Shown here in pieces: positions 1 through 15,090 of a stretch of 64,000 bases of DNA (the stretch's first letter is position 1; every line of letters begins with the position of its first letter). The DNA lies in assembly GCF_023278565.1 (NCBI RefSeq), contig NC_064675.1:5766001-5830000 (forward strand). The letters are read 5' to 3'. Source of the stretch: Colletotrichum lupini. Lineage: Eukaryota > Ascomycota > Sordariomycetes > Glomerellales > Glomerellaceae. The notes under the pieces are model-generated. The model worked only from the letters and a program-made list of their open reading frames with translations. It did not search any database and was not told the DNA's origin. Position numbers and translations under genes: made by a program.

Positions 1-3000
1 CTAAGTAATCCTTTTATTTTTTATAAAGTTATAATAAATAATATTATTATTAATTATAAAGCTCTTGTTAGTCTATTCTTTATTTATAAGGATAATAATA
101 TAACCTAGTTATGAGGTATAATTAGCGTTATTTATAAATAACTTATTTATAAAAACGAAGAATTTAGTTATAATTAGATTTAATAATACGAATATAAGCC
201 CTCGGTTTAAGTAATTTATTTACTATTTAATACGACGGTTTAGCGCAACGTAATTAATAAATAATAGATCTACTTAGTATTAAGTAATAAATAACGTATT
301 AAAAGCTACTTTTAATTAGTAAATTAATATAATATAAGTACCTCGAGCTCGCTACTTAACAAATTATTATTTAATATCTAATACCGAGGGGTTAACTTAC
401 TTAAGCTTCTTTTTTTAATTCTTCTATCTAAGTACTATATTAATACTTTTTAATAAAATAATCCCGCTATTAAAAATAAGCGGCTCGTTAGCTAATAGTT
501 ATTACTTTAGTTTAGTTAGTAGCTTAGCGCGCTTAAGCTTAGTTTCTTTTTTCTAACTAAAAGTCTTATTTAATAATCTAATAGTATTATCGGTTTATAT
601 ATTAATAATACTAAATAATCCGCTTTCTTTTATTAAGACTAGTAAATATAAATTAAACGTAAATATTATTATTTAAAGTATTTTTAAATAATACTTATTA
701 TATATTACCTATTAATAGGTACTAGATTTTATAAAACTGTATAGTAATTATATAACGTATAAAATAATACCCTTAGGGTATAAATAACGGATCCGAGCTA
801 GTAATTAAATAAAAACCTTATAATAAAGAGGTTAGCTCGATTATATATATACTTAAGTAATATCTCGTAACTAAATAACGTAGCCTTTTTAAATTAAGGT
901 CGGGGCTAGGGCGAGGATTAGACGTTAACTAGTTTTTTAAATTATTAATAATTATATAAAGATCTCTTTTTTCCCCTCGTTATTATACCCTTATATAACT
1001 AAATAAGATTTTTTAATAAGGTTAAGTTTTAAGTTCTTAATCTCGTTAATAAACTAAAACTTAAATATTCTTATATCCCTATATTTAGGGCTAAGTTAAA
1101 TAAATTTAATTACCCCTCTTTTTATTAATTTTAAAAGCTCTTTATTAGTAAATTCTATAAAAAGTACTCTTAGGGTAATAATAATACCCTTATTATAGAG
1201 CTTAGTAACTAGCTTAAGATTTACTTTTTTTTTAAATATAAAATAAGTCGTAGTTATAAAAGTATTACTATAGCCGCGCCGTATTAATATTTTTCTAATC
1301 CTCTTATTTTATAATAAAAAGTCGTTATTAATTACGATAATAATTTTATTAAAGACTTTATTTATAGCGGCGCTATTATTAGTTAGCTAGTTAATTATGG
1401 GGATTAATAAGCGGTTAACGTGCTCTATTATCGTAGTTAGTAGCTCGGGGTCGACCTTTTCTAAGTACTAGGGTTTAACTATAGTAGCCCAGAAGCTTAT
1501 TAAGCTATAAAGTAATTCTATTACGTAAGTAGTACTATTTATTAAAACGAGCTTAAATAGGCCTTTCTATCCCTTACCTTCTTACTAAACTTTAATATCT
1601 AATTATAATAATAGATTAATAGTATAAGAGATATTTAATCCGTTTTAAATAGCTAGTACTTCGCTTACTTACTTATTAATATAAAGTCTACGAACTTCCT
1701 TTATTACTTTCTTAACTACCTCTATATATTAAGTAATATTTAATAATAGTAGAGATTTATTAGAAGTGCGTAAAAAAGCTTTAAAAACGAGGAATATAAG
1801 AACGAGGCCGTTTAGGCTAATTATATTATTAACTACTTTAATTACGGCCTAAAGTATAGCCTCCGCGCTTATTAATAAGTATTTATTTTAAATAATATTA
1901 TATACCCTTTTAAGTACTATATAATATCTCTTAGCCTTACTAATACTATTATAAGCTTCGATAGGTACTTCCTTAACTTTAATAAATATAAATCTAATAA
2001 AAGATTTAAACTCTATAGTACTAAAGTTTTTATTAATATTTATAATAATCTAGTTTAGTAAACCGAGGTAAACGTCGATCTAATATAGCTAAAGAGCCTC
2101 CTATATATACTTCGTAATTATATTTATAAAAAACCTTACTACTTAAAAAGAAATAGTAATATTAACGACGTAAAGTACTAATTAGTTAATACCCTTATAA
2201 TCTATTAAGTATATTACGTTAATTATAATTTTATAATTAAAATCGTAATTATTTTATAAAGTAAATTTAAATCGGCTAGGGGTAGTAGCGTTAAGTTAGT
2301 ATTATTAGTAGATCTTTATAAACTTCTCGAGGGCTACGATCTTTATATTATTACTAAACTACTAAAGTAGCTTTAAGAAACGAGGAACTAAAGAATAGCT
2401 AAAGTACTAATATAAATAGCACAATTCGCCCTCTATTAAATAGTTAGTAATAACTTTTTTATTATCGAGGAGTAAAAGCTAAGGGTATCCCTATTTATAA
2501 ATAATAAGTATTATAATATCTCCCTTAATTAGTAAGTTATTAATATTATTAAAGTATATTCCTAGCTTACTTATATCCCTTAAGTAGTATAAAAAAGGAG
2601 TATTAGTTAGTAAGATATAAAAAGTAATATTACTAAATAGGGTACTAACGACTATAAATCTTAATAACCTTACGGGTTTATTATTACTAAATCGAATACC
2701 TACCTCGCTAGCTCTAAAAGTATTAAAAATTACTTCGGATCGTTATTATTATAATATAAAGAGTTAAGAATAGCCCGTAGTTAAGAATTCTATAGCGCCG
2801 GTATTAAATATAATACTTTAAAAACCCCTTAATAAGTACTTCCTATTTAATAAAAAAGAGGTCGCTAGTTCTATAAGCTTAGTTAACTCGTTAATAAAAG
2901 TAGTATTAATAAGGCTATATTCTATTACCTAAGTAGCGAGGATATTTATAAAAATTCTATTACTAATAGTAGTTATAAAGTATATTATTAAAATCTAAAC

Positions 3001-5780
3001 TTCGTCCTCGTAGTTATCCTTATAGTTAAAGTCGAGGTTATTAAAATATTAGATTATAATATTATTATCGTCGTTATTATTAATAGGGGCGGTTCTTTTA
3101 TAAAAAGCGAGGAACTATAAGTATAAGCTTAGTATAAATTTCTTATTTTTCTTTTTACTATTTTTATACTTCTTATATACCTAACGTCGCTCTTTTTCTA
3201 AGTACTTAGTTAATTAATAACCGGTTTTATAATAAATAAAATACTTTTTATTAGTAGTACTATAGCCGCGTTAATTCTGCTTATTAAATTAGGTCTTTTT
3301 ATTAAAGCTACTATAAGTATAGTTAGTTTAGTAAGTAACGGGGACCTCTTTATTATAAGTATTATTTTAGAAATACTATTACTACTTACTACGGTCGCGC
3401 TCTCTTTTTATAATATTAATTAAAGTACTAAGCTAGTAATAAATATTAGTAAATATAAGTACCGGGTTAAGTATAATAAGTTTATATTCTAATATACTAC
3501 TTACGTAATAAAAGAGTTAATTACTTATATTAAAAACGGATCCCTAAGTAGCTAATACCTCGTAAAAGATTATAATATAGTTAATTAGTACTTATAAAAT
3601 TTATTAGTTCGACTTACCTAGGTTCTTATAAACTATAGAGTATTAATAGAAGTTATAGAGCTTAGCGAGGTGGTTTTAATAGCTTATAAGTAGCTTAAAG
3701 TATTCTTAGGTCCTTTAGTATATTATATTAAAGCTAAGCGGGTTAGAAGTATTACTAAGTTAGTTAAAATAGAAAGTTAACGCCCTTCTTTTAAGTATAT
3801 TTAAGAAAGTACCGGAATAGTATCGTTTACTAATTCCTACTCGTTAATATAGTATTTTAAAAATCCGAAGCTTTTTATTAAAAATATCGTACTTCTCGCT
3901 ACTATATTTATTTTTATTATTATAAAGCTTAGTAAAGTTAATTAATTAGTAAGTATTAGGTATAATATTATTTTTAGTTTTTATATTAAAATATAGTATT
4001 TAACGGGGTAGATTTTGCTTTTAAGTAATAATAACTTTATTTTTTAGTTCTTCTTTCTCTTTTTTTTAAAGAGGTAGTAAGTTAGTTAGTTAATAGCGAG
4101 GCTAAGGTCGAAATCTTAATTATTAAGATTAAGTAAGTTAGGGTTATATAAATTCCTTTACTATTTCTCTAGCTTATTAAATAAGATTATTAGTATTTAT
4201 TAATTATAAGAGTAATAAATAGAAAAAGTAAAGATTATAATATAATATATTAAAGTATTTAATACGGCTATAATAAGCTACGATCTCTTTAAAAATCTAA
4301 GTAAAGAAGTATTAAATATTAAGGGCGCTAGCGATCTTTTTTACTATTTAATTACGATCTTTAATTATTAAATTAATACTATTATTTATAAAAAAGTCTC
4401 TTAGCTTCTTAAAAATTATACTTTTTATTTTTAAAAAGTCCCCTACTTCCTAGTTTTAAAAGTTAGTTTTAAAGTCTTTTTATAGCTCCTTACCCGTTAA
4501 GCCGTTTTAATAATAATATCTTATTATATAAAAAATAAAAGTATTAAGCTTTTTATTATTTATAAGGGCGGGTATAATATTAAATAAGCCCTATTAAGTT
4601 AGGTTAACATAGTCCTATTAGTAAATTAGAATTAGGTATAGTTCCGTAATTTAAGAATATAAATAGGCCGGAGGTAATATTAACTAATCGTTAGACCCTT
4701 CTTACTTATTACTAAGGCTAGTAGTTATTATAATATATTTATAAAGTAAGTTATATAATAAAAAATTATTATAAAATATAATCGTTATATTATAATTATA
4801 ATATAACGTTAGTTAGGTTAAAAAGAGTAATAGGTCGGTCGTAGTAATCGTTTTAATAATAATAAGCGGGCTACTATTACTAGTTAGAAAATTCTACTTT
4901 TTTAATAAGGTATATAAATAAAAAGTTACTAAGGTCGGTAAAAAGTCGTAAAAAGGGAAAAAAGGCCTTTTATAACCGTACTTCTAATAATAAATAAAGG
5001 ATTCCGTTAGCTATTAATTAGTAATTCTTTTTAATACTTCTCGTACTTTATTTTATTAATCTAGTCTCGGAGCTTTTATTAGGTTAAAAAGAGGTAGATG
5101 TATTAGTAATATAAAATAGATCCTTATTATTATTATTATTAAAATCTTTTCCTTTCCTTAGTATTTTAAAATACTTCGCTATTAATAAGAGATTTACTAT
5201 TAATATACTTATAATTCTAAAAGTCTTATTATTACTAAGTACTAATACGCTAGTAATTATTAAATTAATTTTTTAATAATTAATCTCTTCTTACTTATTA
5301 TTAGTTTAAAATAGCGCTTAGTTATAATATATTTAAAATAGATTCTTTTATAAGTAGTTTAATTAGAGGGAAGTTAATAATAGTAATAAGGCTAGTAAAG
5401 ATAATATTAATAATAGAGGCGAGGTTAATAATAATAATAAAGTAATTAATCCTTTTATAATAGTAGTCTTAGTAAAAGAGATTATATATAATAAAGCGTA
5501 CTCTTAACGGCCCGCGACTAATTAATTAGTTATTAACTAGCGGTAATAAAAGAGAGCTAAAGTAATATAAACTAGGCCGCTTATCGTTAGTTAAATAAAC
5601 GGAACTAAGTTAATAAATTAGAATAGCTAGCGAGGTAGGTCGAGGCTATTTCTTTTATAGTTATATCCTTACTAACTTACGGTAAATATATATATATAAT
5701 TTAATTACTAATTAGTATTAGTATATACGTAAGTAGGTTAGACCTTTTAAGTCGTAACTAAGTTAATAAGTTAGTATAAG
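1..5780 (-). mobile_element. Degenerate Copia-type LTR retrotransposon, left part cut by window edge
   Basis: Read on the minus strand, this AT-rich block keeps a polyprotein in the Ty1/Copia order despite dense stops. A C-X2-C-X4-H-X4-C zinc knuckle lies at 3202-3243, with all its Cys and His ligands now Tyr. An integrase core follows at about 2230-1550, with conserved stretches such as VKEVPIEAYNSI, where Y replaces the expected H. The reverse-transcriptase/RNase H region runs from about 1460 to base 1, with FINEIKN and SYLVI*GYNNEGK near its start and QLGYIIILINKE near the window edge. The 5' end of the element should lie near the composition change at about 5780, but only one end is present, so no LTR pair or target duplication can be defined. 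The family resembles the two related Copia copies further right without being identical. It is non-functional. Confidence 0.8.
3202..3243 (-). other. Decayed Gag zinc knuckle (Copia, minus strand)
   Basis: The minus-strand translation reads Y-F-I-Y-Y-K-T-G-Y-*-L-T-K-Y. The spacing is that of a CCHC knuckle in which C and H codons mutated to Tyr and a Gln codon to TAA. It marks the Gag/protease junction and fixes the element's orientation. Confidence 0.7.
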
Positions 5781-6269
5781 TCTATTGCGTGTGTGTATAT
5801 AGGAGGGGAAGATCGTAGGCAGAGCCCGCGGTCCCTCAGTAGGTATAGGTAGGTGGAAGGGTCCGTCTACACGGGCCCAGACTGCCTACCTACCACCCCT
5901 ACCTAACTACCTAATAGGGCCCCTTTTCTGCCTCGTAATCCAACACCAAAGCTTGTTTGTGGTTCCCGAAAGCTTCTTTTCTAGTAGACGTACACGCTAG
6001 CAGGCATCAGACTCTTGAAGATGGCGAAAGGACGAGGGCCATATCGTACCTGAGTAGCTCGGAAGATCGACACGTACTAGAGAGAGCTCGGATTGCGAGG
6101 AAAGGAACTACCTCGTGCCCTGCCGTGCCGATATCTATACAACAGCAACAACAACAGTCTGAACGAATCTGCTTCTCTCTGTGATCTCCCACCTCCCGAG
6201 ACCTGCCTCATCTTTCAAACTGACATTGGCCATTCCTCGTATCGTAAAACGTCTTGTCTAACTTTTGCA
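5781..6269. other. Non-degenerate spacer upstream of the UstYa-like gene
   Basis: Base composition returns abruptly to normal at about 5780. The first part (5785-5925) contains a short GT run and GTAGGT/ACCTAC-rich sequence on both sides of GGGCCC, forming an imperfect inverted repeat at about 5838-5912. The rest is the presumed promoter and 5' leader of the gene starting at 6270, and it contains a short CAACAGCAACAACAACAG tract at about 6140-6158. No TATA box or further gene could be assigned. Short ORFs here in several frames share no recognisable family features. Confidence 0.5.
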
Positions 6270-6696
6270 ATGGAAGAAAGCAAGTTGCTTGGTCGCAATA
6301 CCTCCTCGGACGGTGATACGGATTCTTCTGAATTTGTGGATGCCTTGGAGCGGGGCTCTATCCGCAAGACCTCCATGTCGCGTTGGGAGATGTATCGTTG
6401 CTGTCTTGAGATTATCCTCATTCTTTGTCTTCTGGGAACGACCACTACGGTGTTCAGACAAAACGCTGGGCGACACGAAACGGCGGCTTGGCCGGCGGGG
6501 AGCGACTACAATCACTTTATCCCACATGGCAAGCCACACTTCTTTACCTCATGAATGACGCTAACCTATAGAGCAGATGTGAGCTCAAGAGGGGTTCCTA
6601 AGCCGTCTGGCCCTGATCAGTACGAGGTCACTGCCCATGCCTTCCATGACCAGAGTATCCTAAACGAGACTCTTGATTCTTAGCAAGGTCTCTCCC
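6270..6696 (+). pseudogene. UstYa-like (DUF3328) oxidase, exon 1 portion, split by Gypsy A
   Basis: UstYa-family proteins are membrane-anchored fungal oxidases that modify peptide or other secondary-metabolite precursors. The chosen ATG (6270) gives a short polar N-terminus (about residues 1-50), one membrane segment (about 51-67, CLEIILILCLLGTTTTVF) and the ...FIPH... stretch typical of the family before the catalytic domain. The frame then meets TGA at 6552-6554 but continues open to a TAG at 6681-6683. Both look like C-to-T or G-to-A damage, the TAG probably at a conserved Trp. The exon is cut at 6696 by a 16.2-kb Gypsy insertion and resumes at 22914 in the correct phase. Identity of this N-terminal half alone would be weak. 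It rests on continuity with the motif-bearing 3' part. Confidence 0.72.
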
Positions 6697-6905
6697 TATC
6701 AATAGGTATATAACATAGGGAAGAAGCTTATAGAGGCTAATTACTATTAAAGTTTAAAAAATAAATTACTAAAATTTACCCTTCCCTCGAGGTATATTAC
6801 TAATACTCTATATATACCTAAGCTACTCTTTTATTACTTAGTCCCCCTCTTTATACTTCTTAAGCTATTTTTTAATTAATAAGGCTTAATTAATAAGGTT
6901 TAATA
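6697..6905 (-). repeat. LTR of Gypsy A (left copy, 3' LTR of minus-strand element)
   Basis: This is 209 bp and matches 22700-22908 along its length apart from C/T and G/A differences. It is preceded by the target duplication CTCCC at 6692-6696. Confidence 0.9.
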
Positions 6906-9900
6906 AAATACTCCCTCCCCTAAGCTTCGTTTTAAAGCTTATTTATAGTTTATATATATTATATTAATTCCTTATTTAAGAGGTTTTTAAATATATAATA
7001 CGAGGGTAAGTATAAGTAGCGCCCGTTAATTTAAATATAAACCCCTTATTTTAAATAATAACTTTATAATTTTATACCTAAGTCGTTTTTATTTATAAGC
7101 CGTTTTTATAATTACTAATACTTAAGTAGTTATTACTTTATTTTTATTTATTAATATTAACCCCTTTTTAAGCTATTACGATTTTAAATTCTTTTTTTCT
7201 TTTTTTATAATTATCTTTTTTATATATAATCTTTTATTTTTATTAATATTTACGCTACTCCCTCGTTATATAAATATTATAATTAATAAATATTTTTTAG
7301 ATCCCTATTTTTATATACTTCCCGTACTTAAATAAGTCTTTTATAAAGTCGTTCCGTATTCATTATTAACTCGTTTTAATATAAATATAACTCCTAATTA
7401 TAAAGTCGCTATTATTAATAATAAAACGGTCGTTAATATTATAAATATACTTAGTAATAGTAATAGTAATAGTCCGCTTAAAAAGCCTAATATCCCCTTT
7501 ACTTACTCTAATTTCGTATATATATTATTACTTATATACTATTTATACTAACTATTATAAACTCTTATTAAAAAAAAGAAAGTAAATATTAAAAAGATCG
7601 GGGTTAGCTAAGTACGCCTACTCCCTTACCTTATTTACGTTATATATAAAGCGCTTAATTTAAAAACTAAGTATTATAATTAACTAAGTTAATAATTTAT
7701 AGCCCCTAATTCGCTCCTTTATTTAATATCTTTTTAGGATTTAATATACGTTATATTAAGTATACTATATAGAACTATTTTTATAAAAATATAATAAGTA
7801 CTTAGCGTGGTTATTATTCTATTACTTTTTTTACGTATTATATTAATAATATCTTAAGTCCCTAAGTCTATAAAATCTATAGTCTAAACTTTATAAAGTA
7901 CTACTCTCGTTTTAAATAATAATATTTATAATTTAGAGGTTTATTATTTTATTATTACTTTATTATTACTATTACTCGGGTTATTAATATTACTCTATAG
8001 CTTTAATAAACTTATTAAATTATTATCAATAATATATAGAGGGCGCTTAAGTGCGCTAAAAAAGAGGCCTACTTAACCCTTATTATTAATAATAATAATA
8101 ATAAAATAGCTATAAGCTCTTCTTACGCTACGTTTTTATCTTATAATAACGTTATAATTACGCTACTTTATACTATTTATAATAAAATACGCCGCTTAAA
8201 TAATATTTTAATTAATATATAATTACCCCGCTTATACTCCGTATTCGTAACTAATTATTTATAAATTCGTTAATAATAAAAAGATTTTTTTTTTTATAAT
8301 AACCCCTAAAATAATAGCTAAGGCGGCCCTTTTATATATAAAAGTAGTTTTTATATAAATAAGGGCGGTCCTTTTATACGTTATAAAAATTAAAGAAACG
8401 GTTCGTAATTAGCGTATTTATACTACTTAATTATAACTATATAGCCCCCTTTTTATTATTATTAATAACTAATTCGTTACGTTATTAAGCTTATTAAAAA
8501 CTAAGGCGCGCTACTTAATTAAAACTCGTTTTTTATATATATTAATTAACGCTACGTTTTTAATATACTTAGCTAGCTCTTACGTATTTTCGTTATTATT
8601 ATATCCCTTTTATTAAATTAAGTATTATTACCTCCTCTTTGGCCCTCTATATTATATAATATTTTCTATTTCGTAAAATAGCTCCCCGTTTATATCCTTA
8701 ATAAATAAGGGCTTTTAAGGGGCTTTTTTATAGTATTAATATAGCTTAAGTAGGGATATATAAAATATATTATATATTCTATACTATATTAGTATATTTA
8801 GTTAATAAGTAACCCCTATTATTCTAATTATTAATTTAATTTTAAATAGGCCCCAGATATTTATTAACTAATTTCTAATTAAGATACTACTTATTAATAT
8901 TCTTTTTAAATAATAGTACTTAGTTACCTACTTTATATAATATATTTATTTTAGTTTTATTAGCTTATTATTTATATATTTTACGTACTTTTTATATAAG
9001 GGGTTATAAAACTTTTTAATTAGCTCGTAATTAGGCCGTACGCTCTTTAACTAAAATATTTTATATACTATTTCGAGCCCTTATTAAAATCGATATAAGG
9101 TATATAAATAAGAACCTAAATAGGGCCTTAGTAAGCGCTTTATAAATTATTAAGTACTAAGCGTTATTATATATAAACTTAGCTAAGTAAAGATGCTATG
9201 CTTAATTTAATTAGTCCTAAATACAAAAATAATAGAAATACTATTCTAAGTATTAGTTCTACTATTCTATTTAACTATCCGTTTATAAATAAAACGTAAT
9301 ACTAAGACGCCTCTTTATTACTAAGAAGTAATAAAAATAAGTCTAAAACTTACTTATAAATAACGACCCCTTATTAAAAATAATCCCTTTAAGTATTCTA
9401 AATTTAATAAAAATCTTTATAAATAGGAGGTCTACGAATCCCTAGGCTATAAAGGTCGTTTTTATAATAATATAAATACTATATTTTATAAATCGGTTTA
9501 TTATAATAAATACTGCGTCATAGGGGTACTTCTTAATTAGTATAATTAATATAAGTAAGTTTATAATAAAATTTAATAATATCTCTTATTATAGCCTAAC
9601 TAGGGTAAGTAGGGGGTATAATAAACTATACGGCTTATAATAATAAGGCTTCGTCCGCTAGTATATTATATAAGTATTAATATAACTTTTTATATCCCTA
9701 CTTATTCTATTTTAATAATAATAGTATTTTAATAGTACTATCGTCCGCTTTATATTATAATATTCCGCTATAAGTATATTATAATATATTTTAATAACCT
9801 CCCTCCTTAGCCCCTTATATAATAATATATAAGCATAATTATTATAATATAATAACCCTCTTAAGTTATATACCTAGCTTTATTATTACTTTTTCTTAGC

Positions 9901-11149
9901 TAAGTAAGGCTATTAGTTCTTTTTAATTTATTACTTATTTTTTATAAAAGCGTCCTCTTATTAAGCGGCCCGTAGTTAACTTATTATTAATAACCCCTCT
10001 TTATTAATTATTATTTTAAGTACTCTTATTATATTAGAGTTTTATAAAACGAATAGCTTATAATTTATAGTTTTAATAATAAGCTTAAATAGCTCTCCAA
10101 ATATTATATTATAATTTTAATACTTTAAGCTTATAGTTTTATTATATTTCTCGAAGTACTTTTTAAAGTTCTTTTAAACTAGAGCTCTTAACTTCTTTTA
10201 TTTACTTTTTTATATTACTACTAGTTCCGCTTTTAAAATACTTATTATACTTTTTACTTAAGAACCGCTCCTATAGCTCGTCCTTATATACTTTATTATT
10301 ATAATTTTAAAAAGCTTTTATATATTTTTAATATTATAAAAGTCTTTTCTTATTTTTAATAATAGCTCCTTTATTTTATTATTATTACTACTTTTATTAT
10401 AATTAGGGTTTTATAATAATCTATTTACTAAGTTTTTTATATTTAGCTTAAACCTAATTTTAATATTAAACATTACGAGTTTATTTAGCTAGTATAACTA
10501 TTTCCCGTTTAGTCTTTTTTTTATATTTAAAAACTATAAATTAAAATAATTTATAAATATTATAACTTAATCTTAGCTATAGGTAAGGTAGTATTACTAA
10601 TTCCTTAGTACGTTTATAATAACTAGTAGCTCCGCATTTTTTATATTATAATAGCTCTCTATATCCGTTAATTTCCTTAACTTATAAATAATTAAGTACT
10701 AATTACTTTTAAATAATTACGTAATTACTAAGCTAATAGCTCGAGCCGAAGTATTTATTTATAACTATATAGCTAGGGTAGGGTTAAAATATTATAATAT
10801 TAATATATTAGTAAATACTATTAATAACTTCTTAAATAACTTTATAATAAGTATTAATAGCTCTAACTATCCTAGTTTTACTTTTTTTAATAAGTTTATT
10901 AAAAATAATATTATCTTAATATAATTATTAATAAATTTATAGTAGAACCCCGTAAATTTAAAGAACGTTTATATATTTTTAACGCTCTTTAGAAATAGTT
11001 AATTTATTATAGCTTTAATACGCGCGGGTTCTATTTCTATACTTTTATTAAATATAATATACCCTAAAAATCCTATACGTAATATATAAAACTCGTATTT
11101 ACTACTATTTAAATATAAGTTTTATTATTATAAGTTTTATAATACGCTG

Positions 11150-11530
11150 CGTACGTACTCTTTATATACTACGTAGTTATTATTATATATTAAAATATTA
11201 TTTAAGTATATAATATAAATAATATTAACTAGGCCGCTTAGAACGTTATTAATATATACTTAAAAAGTCGTGAGCGCGTTAATTAGCTTAAAAAGTATAA
11301 TTAAGTACTTAAACTACTTATATTTAATACGAAAAGCCGTCTTTTACTTATTACCCTTAGCTATATATATATAATAATATACGTTCTTAAGGTCTAGTTT
11401 TATAAAAATAGAGGTATTAAATAGTCTATTTAATATCTTTTTAATTAATAATAGCGGCGTTCTATCTTTTTATATAATTTTATTAATTGCTTTATAATTA
11501 ATATAAAGTCGTAGCTCTCCTCCTTTTTTA
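11150..11530 (-). other. Decayed Gypsy reverse transcriptase domain (element A)
   Basis: The minus strand encodes, in order, the Ty3-type fingers/palm stretch LRLYINYKAINKI, then FIKLDLKNVYYYIYIAKGNK, then KTAFRIKYK*FKYLIILFKL and a YLNNILIY box equivalent to YLDDILIY. Asp-to-Asn and Trp-to-stop changes in this run are the expected G-to-A products. Confidence 0.8.
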
Positions 11531-13633
11531 AATATAAAAAGGATAAGTACTCTTATTAAGCTTATAAAGGGGCGTATCTAGCCCCTAGCCTCTATTTTTA
11601 TTAAATAGTTACGTAAAATCTCGAGCTTATAATTTAATAATAAATAAATAGGTCCCTAAAGAATAGGTACTACGTTATTTAACTTAATATAATAATTATA
11701 TAGTACTCTATTCAATAATAAAATAGCCTTCTTTTTTAAAAATAAGTTATTAAAGTCTTAGTAATATAGCTTTTAATCCTTAACTACGCTCGTTAGTATT
11801 ACGTCGCTATTTATAACTAAGTTAATTATAATATACGTAAATATTACTAAAACTAAGTTATTTAATAGCCCCTTTTTTAAAGCGTTTAAATAAATATATT
11901 ATTTATAAATTAAATATTATTACTTTTTTTATTTTTAACTAATTAGTAAGTTAATATTCTCTAGTTAAAAAAAACTGAGGATAAGTATAAGCGCCGTAAT
12001 ATTAGCTATTACGAAGTAATATAGCTATATCTTGATTACGTAATTATTATTAATAATTTAAAATTATAAGTAGTAGCTTTTTAGCGTCTCTATTTATTTA
12101 CCTTTTATATTTATTAGTTATAGTAATAGGTAAATTCGTAAATTAGTATTAAAACTATTAAGTAGCCCGATATTAACTACGTTCCTTTTTATTCTTAAAT
12201 TAATAAAAGTACTTAGCTTCTTTTATACGTAGTTTAGGTATATATAAGTTAAGATATTTAAGCGCCGCCCTTATTAATTACTAGCTACTCTTTTTATTAA
12301 AATAGTATTTAAGCTTATTATTAGTCTGCGCTACTTGTTAGGGCGAGGTTTAATTAATAATTAGCGGCCTTATACCCCTTTTAGTTATATTTATAATATA
12401 TAATACTTAAGTAGCTATTAATAAAGTACCCGGTTTTATTATAATTATAATATTATTAATACTACTCTTATAATTATAAATAATTCTTTATAATATAGCT
12501 AATATTTTTATAATTATAATACGTAATATCCTTACTAAGTAAGTTATAGTATATTCTTTATATATTTAACTTATTAATACCCCGGTATTTTTTTATTAAC
12601 TCGTTTAAGTTTAAATTAAAATATTACTTAGGGGACGTTTATAAGCTCCTTATTAATAGCGAGGATTATTTAATACGTCTTATTAATAATATTAGCTATA
12701 AGTAAGTCTATAAAAATTCTATTTATAATATTATTATAAAATATAGTTCGGGCTATAGCTTACTTATTAACATAAAAATCTTCTATTTCTTTATTAAAAT
12801 ATATTCTAGTTTTATTTCGAGCTTATTAATATAGTTAACGAACTTATTAACTTTTTTTTTTTAGTTTTATAAAGTATTATTTAGTTATATATTTATTACT
12901 ATTCCTTAGCTAGCGGGATTAAATAAGTTATTTTATAAAAAAGTCTTTAGTTTTTTTTATATAACCTAGTTTATTATAAACCCGGGGGTCCTTTAGTAAT
13001 CGAAAATATAGTATATCTAAGAGGTCTTTATACTATTATTTAAATAACTAATTATATATACTACTTTATTACGGTTTATTCTTATTTATTAAGCTTATAA
13101 GTCGAAGTAATAATAATAATTAAAAAGGAAGCTCTATAAATCCCGTACTAATTTATTAATATATAATAAATTAAAAAGAGATAGTAGTTTAAATATAAAC
13201 ATTCCGCTTATAGTGCTTATTTAAATTAAGAAGGAGTTAGTAAATAAGGGCTTAAGTAGTACGAACTCGTCGCTTTATTATTACTTAAGTAATACTTTAA
13301 ATATAGCTTTACTTATTAAACTATTCTTAGTTTAGGGGTTTATATTCCTATTTATATTAAAACTAATATCCGAGGCTATTATAATTAAAACCGTAACCCT
13401 TAGTGCGGGGGCTAGGTTATTTAAAGAGCTTTATAAGCGTTTTAAATTTATTTATTTTTTATATAAGCGCTTTTTATATATTATAATAAGGATTTCTTTT
13501 TCTAATTATTATTTTTATTTTTATAATTTTATTAGCTTATTACTTATTATTTAGTTTAGGTATTAATAAATAAAAATAAGAAGTTTACTATTTTATTTAA
13601 AATTTATTAATACTCTTAGTAATATAGTCCTTT

Positions 13634-13823
13634 TATAATAAATTCGGGATATGGCCGGTAATAGGACGCCGATAACTTAATAACTAGTATATAAATCTTA
13701 TTATAAAAGAACCTTTTAAAAAATAAAGCCCTTATAAAGGACTTTATAAGCTTTAGTTTTATAATATACTTATACTTATATTATAGCCTTACTAGTTAAG
13801 TATTTATAGCTTAATTTCTTATA
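13634..13823 (+). repeat. 5' LTR of Gypsy B
   Basis: This 190-bp repeat matches 22303-22492 and the three reverse-oriented LTRs at 26915, 29965 and 37864. The adjoining 5-bp target duplication is CCTTT. Confidence 0.92.
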
Positions 13824-15090
13824 ATTTTAAAACTTCTATTTTTATAAAATAATTAGTATAAGTAACCATAAATTATAAGAACGAACGGAACGTTAACGAA
13901 ACGACGCCTAGCCGTTAATAAAAAGCTATTAATACCGATGAGCTATAGCTATTTAGAGTCGATTATTTAACCCTATTTTATTTAAGAGAACGAGCTTATT
14001 ATAGGGTAAGTCCTATTTAAATATTAACGTTTATAAAAGAGCTAAATAAAGAAAATAATTAAGATAAATTACTTTTATAAGCTAGTTATCTTATTAATAC
14101 CCTAAAGACCTTATTTATTATAAACGGGGCGTTTATTAATAACTAATTACTAAATATACGAGGTTAAGGTATATATAAAGGCGTAAATAATATTAAGATA
14201 GTTAGTTTAATAAACCCTATAAGCTTAATAATAACCTATTTTTATAAAATAACAAAAATAATAATTAAAAATTAAAACTAAAAACGGCGTTAATATAAAG
14301 AGCTTATTTAATAATTTACTAAGTAGCTAGTAACGTGTTTAGGTTAATAAAAATATAAAAAGCCTCCTTTTTATAATTATAAACTAATTAGAGAAGAGTT
14401 TACGAGTACTTAAGTAGTAGACTAAATTATTATTATAAAAGTAAGTAATAAGCTTTGCGTAAAAAGTACTATAAAATAGTATATTAAATAGGCCCTATTT
14501 AAAATATCCCTATTATTATAAATATAATAATATAATTACGAGAAGAGCCTCTAAGATCCCCTCTCTTAGGGCGACTTTTTAGCGTTTATTTATTAATAAT
14601 ACGTAGACCCTAAGACTTAAGAACGAGAATATTATAAAGAGCTAAAAATAAAGAGGCTAAAAAAAAGCTAGACCCCTACTTAGTTCTTTACTAAGTAATT
14701 AGCGATTTATTATAACCTAAGTATAGAAGATATAGAGAATTCGAAGGTAGAGGTATATTAATTCTTTTTTAAACTACTATTTTAGCTATAGGACGATCTA
14801 ATTTATTATAAGGTTTTAATTAAAAAAGTACGTAATATAGTTTACGAAGTTAATAAACTAAAGTTATTAAATTAATAAAAAAGCGGCGACTAATTATAAA
14901 AAAATAATAAAAAGAGGCTATATTTATTATTAAAATAACTACGTTAAATATCCCCCTTTGATAAAGAAAAGAGTAGGGAGAGCTCTAAGGGGCTAGGCTC
15001 TAGGGACTCGCTAAGAATAATATTATAAAAGCTATATAATAAAAATACTCGCGCCGAGCTATTATAAAAGCGTTATAATAGCGATATTAA

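Noticed and set aside
5838..5912. Terminal inverted repeats of a small transposon around the GTAGGT/ACCTAC sequence
   Set aside because: The arms match only over short low-complexity stretches and no target duplication was found.
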